Shown: positions 35,254-44,732, counted from the stretch's first letter. The stretch: DNA of 64,000 nucleotides from Litoreibacter meonggei (GCF_003663885.1 NZ_RCCE01000005.1:310001-374000); one strand, 5' to 3'. Numbers and translations are program-made. The notes: generated by a model not told the origin, from the sequence alone.

Positions 35254-35622
35254 TCAGCGCCTGAGTGCCGCAACGATGATCAACGCCCACCCCAACAAGC
35301 CTTGGCTATGAGCAGACAGGTTGGCATCAAACTGGAATGTCAGGAGGCGAACGACATGAAGTGGCCCCAGAGGCCAGCCCACGACAAATTGCGCGGGCAA
35401 ACCGTCGATAATCAATCGGTAATATTGATAGTAGATTTGCGGTGACAGCCATACGAAGCCGAAGAACAATACGATGCCAATCGCAAGACGCAGGACAAGT
35501 GGCCGTCGGGCGCTTAGCCGCCAAGACGCGTAAATCCAGCCACACGCCAGTGCCACTGACAACAAAAGCAACCCGGCTTGTTGCGGTCCAGTTAGTGTAA
35601 AAAAGCTGTCACCTTCATACAA
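35254..35622 (-). CDS. Small membrane protein of unknown function
   Basis: About 122 residues with three or four hydrophobic segments (around 15-33, 46-64, 75-95 and 108-120). No recognised domain. The only available start is TTG at 35622, with weak ribosome-site support; a shorter form cannot be excluded. It lies between the cupin gene and GT4 on the same strand. I do not recognise the family. Confidence 0.55.
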   Translation of the reverse strand: MYEGDSFFTLTGPQQAGLLLLSVALACGWIYASWRLSARRPLVLRLAIGIVLFFGFVWLSPQIYYQYYRLIIDGLPAQFVVGWPLGPLHVVRLLTFQFDANLSAHSQGLLGWALIIVAALRR

Positions 35623-35630
35623 ATCAGGCT

Positions 35631-36317
35631 CTATTCATGCATAAAGTCAGGTTTTGTTGCGTAGAGAAGATGCCCAAGTTTCATCCACACGCGCGTACCG
35701 TTCTGACCCGCTTTGGCACTGAGGCGCGCGCCTATCGGAAGTCTAAGCCAGTCGTGTTTTTCCAAAACATCGCCACCCTCGACTGCCGAACCTTCAAGAA
35801 TTAGCACTTCCGCACCACCCGGGAGATCCAGTTCAATCGAAGCGTCAGCCTCCCATGCTTCAACGCGAACCTCTTCACGATCATCGCGGAACAATACCGC
35901 GCTTCTTGCCCCAGAACGGCTGGCATCAGGCAACAGATCAACCTTGTTCATATCCACAGTAACTGCGGTACGGTCGTCCATATCAAACTGCCATAGCTTC
36001 ACGAAAATAATACATCCCTCATCGGACCCCGGCGTGTGGCTGGTGGTCGGCGGGTTTCGGACGTATGTGCCGACGGGAAAATCGCCGTGCTCGTCTTGAA
36101 ACACGCCGTCCAGCACGATGAACTCTTCCCCGCCCGTGTGTGTATGTGCCGAAAAGTGGCTGTCTGGTGCGTACCGCACAATTGTCGTCGCGCGCGCAAC
36201 TTCGTCCCCGATGCGGTCTAACATGCGCCTATCGACGCCCGGCATGGGCGACGCGACCCACTCGGTTTGGGTTGAATGAACTAAGGCGCGTTTTGAGAAG
36301 TGTGAGTTCAGGTCCAT
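35631..36317 (-). CDS. ChrR-like cupin protein
   Basis: A 228-residue double-cupin protein. The first cupin has the metal-binding histidine cluster in HFSAHTHTGGEEFIVLDG and the later H of SHTPGSDEG; the second is a more degenerate cupin. Related to the C-terminal cupin of the anti-sigma factor ChrR, but without its N-terminal zinc anti-sigma domain. The ATG at 36317 follows GGAGGCCGAC, a strong ribosome site. No adjacent sigma factor gene, so regulator or enzyme cannot be decided. Confidence 0.82.
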   Translation of the reverse strand: MDLNSHFSKRALVHSTQTEWVASPMPGVDRRMLDRIGDEVARATTIVRYAPDSHFSAHTHTGGEEFIVLDGVFQDEHGDFPVGTYVRNPPTTSHTPGSDEGCIIFVKLWQFDMDDRTAVTVDMNKVDLLPDASRSGARSAVLFRDDREEVRVEAWEADASIELDLPGGAEVLILEGSAVEGGDVLEKHDWLRLPIGARLSAKAGQNGTRVWMKLGHLLYATKPDFMHE

Positions 36318-36406
36318 GTCGGCCTCCAAAAAGAATTTGGCCAACGCTAGCTGTCACTGGCGCAAACGCAATCCGACCACACGACTAAGTGAAACTTACA
36401 CGCAAC

Positions 36407-37375
36407 TTATTTGGGGGAAGGCTTCTTTTTCTTCGGGTGCAATGGCCACAAAAAAGGACCGATACGCGGCGATGTTCCAGTTTCAGGACGGGACCGTGTG
36501 CGAAGAACCGGCGTCTCGGACGTCGTAGAGCGGCTTTCGCGAAGGACAATATACAACCCGCTCGCAATGATGATTGATGAGCCGACAAGCGTGCCCATAT
36601 CTGGGTATTCGTTGAAAAAGAAGGCACCATAAGCCGTCGCCCAGAGAATCTGGCTATATTGCATGGGCGCCACTATCACCGCTTCGCCAGTGTTGTACGC
36701 GGCGATCAGGAAGCGGCCCCCAATCCACGCGAAAACCGCAACAATGGCAATACGCCCGAGATCTTCAATCGGCATTGGTACATAGACAGTAGGCAAAAGC
36801 GCACCCATTACCAAAAAGTTTGCCATCATTGGGTAGAGCATAATGACAACCGTGCGCTCCTCGCGCCCGATCTTGCGCACTATGACCGATGCAAACGCAC
36901 CGCCAACGGCGCAGGTAAGTGCTGCTAAATGCCCCAGCCCCAACTCCGTTTCACCGGGGCGAAGAACAACCAATACACCGCAAAGGCCTACCAAAACGGC
37001 AATCCAACGCCGAAGGCGCACTTCCTCCCCGAGGATCGGTATGGCGAGAACCGTGATGAGCAATGGAGATGCGAAAATGATGGCGTAAACCTGCGCCAAT
37101 GGCAGCACGGAAAACGCATAGAATGCCGAGAAACCAGTGACGACCGCGGCAATAGTCCGTGCCAACATCCAATAAGGGTGGCGCGGGATGAGTGTGCCAT
37201 GGGTCTGATCGCGCAGCAGCCAAAGCGTTGCCAACGGAAAGCTTAGAATAACCGAGAAGAACACGATTTGTATGGGCGAGTAGGTCGCGCCCAAGACCTT
37301 GATCACGACATCATGCGAGGCGAAAACCCCGAACGCAACCAGTGCGAGCAATGCGCCTTTGGCGTTCGGGTTCAT
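36407..37375 (-). CDS. DMT-family (EamA) transporter
   Basis: A 322-residue inner-membrane transporter with ten hydrophobic segments in two EamA halves (for example IFASPLLITVLAIPILGEEVRLRRW and QYSQILWATAYGAFFFNEYPD). The C-terminus is a lysine-rich tail (HPKKKKPSPK). Exported substrate unknown. Its start is ten bases beyond leuB's stop on the same strand, so it may be read through from leuB. Confidence 0.88.
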   Translation of the reverse strand: MNPNAKGALLALVAFGVFASHDVVIKVLGATYSPIQIVFFSVILSFPLATLWLLRDQTHGTLIPRHPYWMLARTIAAVVTGFSAFYAFSVLPLAQVYAIIFASPLLITVLAIPILGEEVRLRRWIAVLVGLCGVLVVLRPGETELGLGHLAALTCAVGGAFASVIVRKIGREERTVVIMLYPMMANFLVMGALLPTVYVPMPIEDLGRIAIVAVFAWIGGRFLIAAYNTGEAVIVAPMQYSQILWATAYGAFFFNEYPDMGTLVGSSIIIASGLYIVLRESRSTTSETPVLRTRSRPETGTSPRIGPFLWPLHPKKKKPSPK

Positions 37376-37385
37376 CTTCTAACTC

Positions 37386-38492
37386 CTACAGGCTGGCGTC
37401 GAGCGCCTCTAGAATGACATCGCCCATCTGTGTGGTCGAAATTGGCGTGCCGTCTTCCGGACCCATCAGATCAGCGGTGCGCGCGCCGTCAGCCAACACT
37501 TTTTCGACGGCTTTCTCAAGGCGGGTAGCCTCGTCACCTTGGTCGAACGAGTAACGCAGAGCCATCGCAAAGCTGAGAATACACGCGATCGGGTTTGCTT
37601 TGCCTTGGCCAGTGATGTCTGGGGCGGAGCCGTGGACGGGCTCGTAAAGCGCCTTTGGGCGACCGTCAGCATTGGGCAGACCCAGCGACGCGGAGGGCAA
37701 CATGCCAAGAGAGCCTGTCAACATGGCGGCGCAGTCAGACAGCACGTCGCCGAACAGGTTGTCGGTTACAATGACGTCGAATTGCTTTGGCGCACGAACC
37801 AGCTGCATGGCGCCGTTGTCGGCGTACATGTGGGACAGCTCCACATCCGGGTATTCTGTTTCGTGGATTTCGGTAACCACGTCGCGCCACAAAATGCCCG
37901 ATTCCATCACGTTGGCTTTTTCCATGGAGCAAACCTTGTTGCCCCGCTTGCGGGCCAACTCGAACGCGGAGCGGGCGACACGCGCAATCTCGGACTCGGT
38001 GTAGCGTTGAGTGTTGATGCCCACGCGCTCGTTGCCTTCTTTGTGAATGCCGCGCGGCTCACCGAAGTACACGCCAGAGGTCAGCTCGCGCACGATCATG
38101 ATGTCGAGGCCGGACACGATGTCCTTCTTCAACGAGGAGAAATCCGCCAAGGCGTCGAAGCACTGGGCAGGGCGCAGGTTCGAGAACAGGTCCATCTCTT
38201 TGCGTAAGCGCAGCAGGCCGCGCTCTGGTTTAACCGAGAAGTCCAGATCGTCGTATTTCGGGCCGCCAACGGCACCTAGAAGAACAGCATCGACTTCCAT
38301 CGCGCGGGCCATGGTCTCATCCGACAGCGGCACGCCATGTTTGTCGTAAGCAGCACCGCCAACCAGATCGGTTTCCACATCGAACTTCAGGTCACGCTTT
38401 TCGCCAAACCAGTCGATGATACGCGTCACTTGCGCCATGACTTCGGGGCCAATGCCGTCGCCCGGCAGGATCAGGATGGAAGGGTTGGACAT
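37386..38492 (-). CDS. leuB: 3-isopropylmalate dehydrogenase
   Basis: Oxidises and decarboxylates 3-isopropylmalate in leucine synthesis; NAD- and Mg-dependent. 368 residues, full length. [11 protein letters not shown] at the N-terminus, [23 protein letters not shown] for NAD and metal binding, and [18 protein letters not shown]. The ATG at 38492, with GGAG upstream, is preferred over the 54-base-longer frame. leuC and leuD lie about 6 kb away on the same strand. Confidence 0.96.
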   Translation of the reverse strand: MSNPSILILPGDGIGPEVMAQVTRIIDWFGEKRDLKFDVETDLVGGAAYDKHGVPLSDETMARAMEVDAVLLGAVGGPKYDDLDFSVKPERGLLRLRKEMDLFSNLRPAQCFDALADFSSLKKDIVSGLDIMIVRELTSGVYFGEPRGIHKEGNERVGINTQRYTESEIARVARSAFELARKRGNKVCSMEKANVMESGILWRDVVTEIHETEYPDVELSHMYADNGAMQLVRAPKQFDVIVTDNLFGDVLSDCAAMLTGSLGMLPSASLGLPNADGRPKALYEPVHGSAPDITGQGKANPIACILSFAMALRYSFDQGDEATRLEKAVEKVLADGARTADLMGPEDGTPISTTQMGDVILEALDASL

Positions 38493-38559
38493 GAAATGCG
38501 CTCCGTCAAGAAATGAGTCCTCAGCGGGGTATAGCGCACGGCCCATGGGGTCAAGGTTG

Positions 38560-39486
38560 CTAGGGTGAATGCATGATAGGGATAGAGCTGTCTTGTGATA
38601 AAACAGGCTTCAATCCGTCCTCCAGAATCTTCCATACCGCAGCGACTCTGGGCGTGTGTCTTAGCGCCTCATGAGTCGTCAACCATAGCTCCAGGCCTGG
38701 GACCGGGAAGCGAGGGAGAACTTCCTCAACTTCAGGAAGTTGCGTGCCAAGAGTGCAGGCCATCACACCAATTCCGGCTCCAGCGCGGATCATCTCGCAA
38801 TGGACCTGTTGCGAGTCGCACCGGAAAGCAAAATCATGTCGGGTCAACTGCCAACCCAACTCTGCGGCTCCACGAATGAACCTCTCCGAGCGGTCATAGC
38901 CCAACAGATCATGACTCATAAGTTCTTCAATGTTGATAGGCGTGCCGTGACGATCTAGGTAACTTTTCGCCGCGAAGAACCCAAGTTTCAGAATCCCGAT
39001 CTTTTTCGTAACGACTTCCAATTGAGTTGGGCGATACATGCGGACCGCAATGTCAGCCTCCCGGAATAATAGATTTTCGCTGAGGTCGGTTGAATTCAGT
39101 TCAATCTGGATATCTGGGTGTGCCACGCGCAAACGCGCTAAGATCGGCGGTAAGGAATACATCGCGGTAAATTCGCTGGCAGTAATTCGGACTGTGCCTT
39201 GAAGCGAGTTGTCGTGGCCTGCAGCCGCAGTCGCCAATCCAGATGCCGCCTCGGACATTGCCTTGGCGTGAGGCAAAAGCGCCTCTCCCTCAGTGGTGAG
39301 ACTCAATCCCTTCGGCTGACGATAGAAAAGCGCAATCCCTAGTTGCACCTCCATTGCTTTCACCTGCCGACCCAAAGTTGGCTGGCTGACGCCCAACGTC
39401 CGCGCAGCCCCCGACAGCGAACCTTCGGCCACAACGGCCAGAAAGGCTTGGATCAAAGTCCAGTCAAGTCGGTCAATACGTTCCAT
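38560..39486 (-). CDS. LysR-type transcriptional regulator
   Basis: A 308-residue LTTR. The helix-turn-helix is at residues about 12-50 ([29 protein letters not shown]) and an effector-binding domain follows. It is divergent from the NAD-binding oxidoreductase gene, the usual arrangement for a regulator and its target. Two AT-rich palindromes in the intergenic region, one overlapping its own start codon, fit self-repression and target control. Confidence 0.92.
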   Translation of the reverse strand: MERIDRLDWTLIQAFLAVVAEGSLSGAARTLGVSQPTLGRQVKAMEVQLGIALFYRQPKGLSLTTEGEALLPHAKAMSEAASGLATAAAGHDNSLQGTVRITASEFTAMYSLPPILARLRVAHPDIQIELNSTDLSENLLFREADIAVRMYRPTQLEVVTKKIGILKLGFFAAKSYLDRHGTPINIEELMSHDLLGYDRSERFIRGAAELGWQLTRHDFAFRCDSQQVHCEMIRAGAGIGVMACTLGTQLPEVEEVLPRFPVPGLELWLTTHEALRHTPRVAAVWKILEDGLKPVLSQDSSIPIMHSP

Positions 39487-39498
39487 TCATATATGAAT
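39485..39498. promoter_or_regulatory. Candidate LysR operator, palindrome overlapping the regulator start
   Basis: ATTCATATATGAAT is a perfect 14-bp palindrome that overlaps the start codon of the LysR gene (CAT at 39484-39486). A near copy lies 42 bases away. LysR proteins commonly repress themselves from such a site; binding is inferred. Confidence 0.5.
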
Positions 39499-39526
39499 AT
39501 CAGACCTTCGAATTTTGGCAATTTCA

Positions 39527-39540
39527 TTTCATATCTGAAT
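39527..39540. promoter_or_regulatory. Second candidate LysR operator
   Basis: TTTCATATCTGAAT at 39527-39540 differs from the upstream palindrome at two positions and lies about four helical turns from it, 38 bases ahead of the oxidoreductase start. A tandem pair on one face of the helix suits a LysR tetramer. Confidence 0.45.
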
Positions 39541-39578
39541 AGTCGACCCTGCGGAAACCCAGTTCAGGAGATTGTCAC

Positions 39579-40523
39579 ATGACTAAAACTGTTCTCATCC
39601 TTGGCTCAAATGGCCGGTTCGGTCGCAATGCTGCTGCCGCTTTTTCATGGGCGGACTGGGACGTTATCCGGTTTGATCGCACCTCAGACGCGCTTCCGGA
39701 TGCCGCTTGGGGCGCGGATGTCATCGTCAACGCATGGAATCCCGCATATCCGGATTGGGCAAGGCTGGTGCCTGAGTTAACCAAACAGGTGATTGATACG
39801 GCCAAGGACACCGGCAGCACGGTTCTGATCCCCGGCAATCTTTACAACTACGGCAGCGCGATGCCGTTGGAGTTGCGCGAAAGCACTCCGCATCATCCAA
39901 CTGGGCCACTGGGCCAGATTCGCGAGGACATGGAGCGCGCATATCGTGACGCAGGCGTCAGGACGATCATCCTGCGTGCGGGTGATTTTATCGACACGTG
40001 CGCCAGCGGGAATTGGTACGACAAGGTTATCACTGCGAAGATCGGTAAGGACGTGGTCAACTACCCCGGCGATTTGGACACGCCCCATGCATGGGCATTC
40101 TTGCACGATTTGGCCGACGCCACCGTAATGCTGGCCGAACAAGCGCCGGATCTGCCGGAATTCTTCGAGATCAATTTCCCGGGCTACACTTTGACAGCCC
40201 GCGAATTGCACCGCGCCTTGGAAGAAGCGACGATGCGCCCCTTATCCCTTCGTCAGATGCCGTGGTGGCCAATACAGATTGCCAAGCCTTTTTGGCCCAT
40301 CGCCAAACCTCTACTGGAAATGCGCTATCTATGGGACACGCCACATGGCGTTGTCTCGGACAGGTTCACTGAACTTCTACCGGACTTCCGGCCAACCCCG
40401 CTGGATGAAGCGATCGCGGCTTCACTTCCAAACAATGTCGACCCAGACCGGATAGTGCCGAGAACCGTCGGGACTTTGCGGCGTCCGCTCAACTTCTGCT
40501 GCCCGAACGCCAAAGCGACGTGA
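39579..40523 (+). CDS. NAD(P)-binding epimerase/oxidoreductase family protein
   Basis: A 314-residue extended-SDR-like protein. Rossmann motif ILGSNGRFGRNAAAAF at the N-terminus; later a tyrosine-containing substrate region (PGNLYNYGSA). CAGGAGA lies before the ATG. Divergent from the LysR gene and presumably controlled by it. The last 30 or so residues run 102 bases into the convergent EEP-family gene and look unlike the rest of a Rossmann protein, as if the original stop was lost. Substrate not recognised. Confidence 0.8.
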   Translation: MTKTVLILGSNGRFGRNAAAAFSWADWDVIRFDRTSDALPDAAWGADVIVNAWNPAYPDWARLVPELTKQVIDTAKDTGSTVLIPGNLYNYGSAMPLELRESTPHHPTGPLGQIREDMERAYRDAGVRTIILRAGDFIDTCASGNWYDKVITAKIGKDVVNYPGDLDTPHAWAFLHDLADATVMLAEQAPDLPEFFEINFPGYTLTARELHRALEEATMRPLSLRQMPWWPIQIAKPFWPIAKPLLEMRYLWDTPHGVVSDRFTELLPDFRPTPLDEAIAASLPNNVDPDRIVPRTVGTLRRPLNFCCPNAKAT

Positions 40524-41531
40524 GGGCAATACGTAATCTACTCTGAGCGCCAGCCCGTTTGACCATTCCGCCGTAGTCATCCCGTTGGCATGGGTCGGCT
40601 TTGGGTCTTGTAGAAGGGGGTGACCCAACAGACTGTGAAGGGTGGGTTTATGCCCCTCACCGCCTGCAAGATCGTTGTTCATCGTCCCGAGCAGAACAAA
40701 CGGGTTCGTCCGAAACTCTGGTCTTTCAATATAGCGACGCCAAAACCGAAGCTCGGCCGCGTTACGTAGGCCGTTGCGATCCTCAGGTCCGTCAAAGGCC
40801 GGTGTTGTAACGTGAGACGTCAGAATGTGCAGCGGCCCGCTTGGTGTTTGGATGGCCACATCCCATGCCGCAACAGAATGCAGCGGCAAGACTGCAAGGA
40901 TGTCGTCTGAGTAATAACCATCAGCAGGCAAACCCGGCTGCTTTTGATCACGCCACAATGTGCTGCTCAGATTTTTTGTCCCGTCAACTGCGAATGGAAG
41001 CCGCGACAGCAGCAGCATCCCGGCCTGACCCGCAAAATCACTATAACCCAGCATGTCCCTTGGCTCACCAAATTTGCCATTTCGATCCAGATCAAAGCTG
41101 CTGTCGATCCCGGTGTTGGGCCGTGTGATGAAGGAGTGGGCCATCTTATGCCCCATATCCGCCAATCGCTGCTGGATCAGCGTCACCGCAACTTGGTCGT
41201 AGTCGAAATCAACATTCTGGAGCACCGCGATATCAGGAGCGATACTCGCGATCAGCTTTAGTTCGACATCAGTTTCGTTGCTCATCAAGTCTCGCACAAG
41301 CAAGCCCGGCCCGTCGCGAGACAGGCCGGTGTGATATGTCATGATACGGTAGGTGTCAGCCGCTGCAGGTAACGCCGCGACAAGCAGAAAGACTAGGCCG
41401 GTAGCAAGCCAGCAGCCACAGCGCGCGCTCCACGCATCCGCTTTTCGTCGATCATGTCGGCGATACGGTTCATCGCAATGCCGCGCATAAACAGACTTGC
41501 CGGAAGGAACGCCCATATGGAAATCATCCAA
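40422..41531 (-). CDS. Divergent endonuclease/exonuclease/phosphatase (EEP) family protein
   Basis: Up to 369 residues. Hydrophobic signal-like segment (CGCWLATGLVFLLVAALPAAA), then an EEP-fold domain ending RVDYVLPS and SRHYPVW. Key catalytic motifs are altered: VLQNV where LQEV is usual, GTMN where GDxN is usual, SRH where SDH is usual, so it may be inactive or have another chemistry. The start at 41531 (or ATG at 41516) lies inside the end of the upstream membrane-protein gene; the overlap is about 139 bases. The C-terminus overlaps the convergent oxidoreductase gene. Confidence 0.75.
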   Translation of the reverse strand: MDDFHMGVPSGKSVYARHCDEPYRRHDRRKADAWSARCGCWLATGLVFLLVAALPAAADTYRIMTYHTGLSRDGPGLLVRDLMSNETDVELKLIASIAPDIAVLQNVDFDYDQVAVTLIQQRLADMGHKMAHSFITRPNTGIDSSFDLDRNGKFGEPRDMLGYSDFAGQAGMLLLSRLPFAVDGTKNLSSTLWRDQKQPGLPADGYYSDDILAVLPLHSVAAWDVAIQTPSGPLHILTSHVTTPAFDGPEDRNGLRNAAELRFWRRYIERPEFRTNPFVLLGTMNNDLAGGEGHKPTLHSLLGHPLLQDPKPTHANGMTTAEWSNGLALRVDYVLPSRRFGVRAAEVERTPQSPDGSRHYPVWVDIVWK

Positions 41532-42322
41532 ACCAAAGTTTGCGGCGAGTCCATCATCGACGCATTGAATAGCCCCGAGGCGGATCGCGCCACGGCTGGG
41601 GTCAAGAATGGCAGGAAGAACCCTAATGCGATGTTAAAGCGTGCATCGCGATTCAAACGCGTCACCACATCCGCACCCATGGTCGGGTCAAAGGTTGGCA
41701 GGTTTGTCCAGAAGTTGAAGGCCTGCGTGCGGTTGGGCCAACCCAAAACGCGCAGAACGATCAGGAAAACAGCAAGTGTCAGCAAGGAAACAAGGTAGCT
41801 TAGTCCAACAGCCGCACGCATCAGGTTCATATGCTCTACGTTGGTTTGATCAGGGACCAGCAACATGATCAGGCGAACCGGGCTATACGGAAAGTCGATG
41901 ACGTAGCCGATGAGGTGCCCAACCGCTTGAACGAAGCGGGTTAGCGTCGTTGGCTCATAGAGACCACGGAAAATAATCGAAAGCAGGAAAACCGTCACGA
42001 AAAGCGACAGGAAGCGGACGCGGTTGAACGGTGGCGCGTTGCGAAATTCAATAAGGCATGGGTAGGTGGAGCCGTATTCGATGAGCGTAATCAAACCCGC
42101 AAAGAGTCCAATCAACACAACCATTTGTGTCGTGTCTTGCGTCACTCCCGGTAGCAAAAGAGATGGCGTACAGATCAACAGCACGACAAACATTGCTCGG
42201 GCGACCGCGCCTGTCAGGCGTGATACCACGTCGATAAACCCCTCAACCCGAGCGGGCCCGATACTTTGCCGAACCCTATCCCAGAAAGATGATCCTTTGG
42301 CTTCTGCCGAAAGGTGCCTCAT
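41393..42322 (-). CDS. Multi-pass membrane protein of unknown function
   Basis: About 309 residues with seven or so hydrophobic segments, several near the N-terminal half (for example AMFVVLLICTPSLLLPG, VVLIGLFAGLITLIEYG, LSLFVTVFLLSIIFRGL). No recognised domain; I do not know the family. The ATG at 42322 with GGGG upstream is preferred to a TTG 39 bases earlier. It overlaps the EEP-family gene downstream on the same strand and is probably co-translated with it. Confidence 0.65.
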   Translation of the reverse strand: MRHLSAEAKGSSFWDRVRQSIGPARVEGFIDVVSRLTGAVARAMFVVLLICTPSLLLPGVTQDTTQMVVLIGLFAGLITLIEYGSTYPCLIEFRNAPPFNRVRFLSLFVTVFLLSIIFRGLYEPTTLTRFVQAVGHLIGYVIDFPYSPVRLIMLLVPDQTNVEHMNLMRAAVGLSYLVSLLTLAVFLIVLRVLGWPNRTQAFNFWTNLPTFDPTMGADVVTRLNRDARFNIALGFFLPFLTPAVARSASGLFNASMMDSPQTLVWMISIWAFLPASLFMRGIAMNRIADMIDEKRMRGARAVAAGLLPA

Positions 42323-42535
42323 TTTCGCCCCAGTTTTGCCTAATTTCCCTAAGTCCTTCAACTATTCACTAAGACTCGAGGATTTTATGGGGAGATTCCG
42401 TGGTATTCTTGTGTCACTGAAAAACCGCCGCGAGCGCATATAGGCGAAAATCCGCCACACCCCGCTAGATATAGAGCGAAACATGTCATCAATGTGCAAG
42501 CGCCGCATAATCTGAGGCGTCCATGCGTTAACCAT

Positions 42536-43543
42536 TTATCCGGTTTTGGCCCGTGATTTTAGCCATTGGCTTGGGGCTGCCTGCTTGATCCTCAGAAACT
42601 CGCGGTTGAAATTTGACTTGGTGTTAAAGCCGGCCGTCAACATCGCCGAGGTCACACTCTCGCCGTTTTGCAAGGCTTCGCAGGCTACCTCCACTCGGCG
42701 GGCATTTATGTAGCGCGACACGTTCTCACCCGTAGAGCGGTTGATCGCCCCTGACACCGCCTTAATCGGCAAGATCAACCGTCGCGCGATTTGATTGAGT
42801 GTCAGGTCGGGGTCTAGATAAAGCTTCTGCTGCATCATAAGCGCCTCTAGGCGAGCCATGATTTTTGCGTCCTCTACCGGATCGACCTGAATCTTGGACT
42901 CCGTCTGATCATCATCGTCGGTTTCCTGCCTCCATAGGCTGCTCGACAAACTCAGCGCGCCAAGCAGCAGCAACATCCCGGTAGACGAAACCGTGACGAT
43001 CCAAGGCTGCCATTCACTCTGCCCCATGATCTGCGCCAAAACGATGGCCGCATCCCCAAAGGACGACACAATCAAGGACACACCAATGATACGCCAGATC
43101 AACCCCGGCACGTGACCCGCCGACAATCGCGTGATCGGCAACGCATCAGAGCCGCGCGACGACACCACCAGAATGGCGGCACCATAGCCGACGAACACTG
43201 CGGGGATTAGGAAGTCGAGTGGCGTGCGGGCATAAACCACACAAAACGCAATAAAGATCGGCACCAATGCGTGGGGTAAGTGTCGCCGTAGGTCAAATCG
43301 GCGAACTGCTGACGTCTCGAACGCCACCCACGCTAATGGTGGGATTGCTGCCGCCGTGATCGGTTGAATGGCCAACGCCCAAGCCACGCCATAGTGCTGG
43401 CCGAGCGAGATAATGAGGCTCTGTAACGCGCTTTGCAAAAGTAACGCTGCGATGAAGCTGCGGCCCCGTCCATCAACTAAGAGCTTCAGGAACAGGAAGC
43501 CCAGCAAAAGGCTTCCGAATAGTGGGATGGGCAAAACGGGCAT
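42536..43543 (-). CDS. Membrane-anchored AraC-family regulator
   Basis: About 335 residues. The N-terminal 200 residues form about seven hydrophobic segments; a charged stretch (DDDDQTESK) leads to a cytoplasmic AraC DNA-binding domain near 230-335 (LNQIARRLILPIKAVSGAINR and SVTSAMLTAGFNTKSNFNREFLRIKQAAPSQW). The ATG at 43543 has GAGGAAAGGA upstream. It is divergent from a secreted alpha/beta hydrolase, a likely target. Membrane anchoring suggests sensing of a membrane or envelope signal. Confidence 0.85.
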   Translation of the reverse strand: MPVLPIPLFGSLLLGFLFLKLLVDGRGRSFIAALLLQSALQSLIISLGQHYGVAWALAIQPITAAAIPPLAWVAFETSAVRRFDLRRHLPHALVPIFIAFCVVYARTPLDFLIPAVFVGYGAAILVVSSRGSDALPITRLSAGHVPGLIWRIIGVSLIVSSFGDAAIVLAQIMGQSEWQPWIVTVSSTGMLLLLGALSLSSSLWRQETDDDDQTESKIQVDPVEDAKIMARLEALMMQQKLYLDPDLTLNQIARRLILPIKAVSGAINRSTGENVSRYINARRVEVACEALQNGESVTSAMLTAGFNTKSNFNREFLRIKQAAPSQWLKSRAKTG

Positions 43544-43677
43544 GTCAGTGGTCCTTTCCTCACCCTTGCTAGTCCCAGATCGCGTTCTGCTCGACCTCAA
43601 ACCGGTTTTGGGACGCCTTCCTCACCGGTTTTTTTGCATGACTGCTCCAGACGCATCACACATTCAGGAGTAACACG

Positions 43678-44697
43678 ATGAAATATGCTACAACCCTCGC
43701 CGTACTGGCATTTGCCCCCACTATTGCCCTAGCCGAACCGAATACCGGCATGGCGGATTTCACCTATAAGGCGGCACATCACGGCAAGCCGGTATCCTCA
43801 GTCCTCTGGTATCCGTCGAGCGATGACGGGAAAACGACCCGCGCGGCAGAGAACGCCGTGTTCTACGGCGTTGACGTCGAGCAGGACGGCCCACTGTCCG
43901 AGGGCGGCAAACTGCCCGTGATCCTGTTGTCGCACGGGCTAGGTGGCAACTGGCGGTCCCTCGCGTGGCTGGCGGAAGATCTGGCCGGCCAAGGCGCGCT
44001 GGTGATTTCCATGAACCATCCGGCCAGCTCGACATTCGATTTCGACATGCGGGAGGGGCTGAACCACTGGACCCGCGCTCGGGACATGTCGCGCGCCTTG
44101 GACAAACTGATGGACGACCCAACATATGCGGCCCGCATCGACTCCAGCCGCATCATGGCGGCGGGCTTTTCATATGGCGGCTGGACCTCGCTTTCCCTGG
44201 GCGGCGTGACCGGCAACCTTGCAGGAGAAATCGCGGAATGCGACGCGCAAGGAGAGGCGTCGTCCCACTGTGCCGATCTCAAGAAGGCCGGTGTCACCTT
44301 TGGCGATCTTGATCCCGGCATGTGGAACGCATCCTACAAGGACGCGCGGATCACCCATGTGGCGGCGATGGACCCCGCCCTGCATCACGGCTTTACCAAG
44401 GCCAACGTCGCGGAACTGGATGCCGACACCGTCTTGATCGCTCTGGGGGAAGGCGCAGACCGTTTGATTGCCACGGATTTTGACGCAAGTGGCTTCGCCG
44501 ATCTGTTGCCGGAAGCCCATGTGTTGCGCATCACGCCTGCCCGCCATTTCAGCTTGTTGCCGTTATGCAAACCAGCCGGAGCGGCGATCCTGAAGGAAGA
44601 GAACGACGACCCTGTGTGCACCGACCCCGACGGCGCCGATCGTGCGAACATCCATCAGCAAGTTATTGATGCCATTGCCGCGCAGTTGGGGCTTTAA
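43678..44697 (+). CDS. Secreted alpha/beta hydrolase (dienelactone/PAF acetylhydrolase-like)
   Basis: A 339-residue protein with signal peptide (MKYATTLAVLAFAPTIALA). The hydrolase core has oxyanion-hole HGLGG, nucleophile Ser in GFSYGGWTS and a C-terminal His in PARHFSLLP. Similar to the lipase-like and PAF-acetylhydrolase branch. Divergent from the membrane AraC regulator and followed by a bidirectional terminator. Substrate not known. Confidence 0.85.
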   Translation: MKYATTLAVLAFAPTIALAEPNTGMADFTYKAAHHGKPVSSVLWYPSSDDGKTTRAAENAVFYGVDVEQDGPLSEGGKLPVILLSHGLGGNWRSLAWLAEDLAGQGALVISMNHPASSTFDFDMREGLNHWTRARDMSRALDKLMDDPTYAARIDSSRIMAAGFSYGGWTSLSLGGVTGNLAGEIAECDAQGEASSHCADLKKAGVTFGDLDPGMWNASYKDARITHVAAMDPALHHGFTKANVAELDADTVLIALGEGADRLIATDFDASGFADLLPEAHVLRITPARHFSLLPLCKPAGAAILKEENDDPVCTDPDGADRANIHQQVIDAIAAQLGL

Positions 44698-44704
44698 AAG
44701 AAAA

Positions 44705-44732
44705 ATGGCCAGCTCTTATCGGAGCTGGCCAT
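44705..44732. terminator. Bidirectional terminator between the hydrolase gene and leuD
   Basis: A perfect 11-bp stem, ATGGCCAGCTC at 44705-44715 with GAGCTGGCCAT at 44722-44732, six-base loop. On the - strand the downstream sequence is TTTTTCTTTT, so it serves leuD well; on the + strand the T content is lower. Confidence 0.75.
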
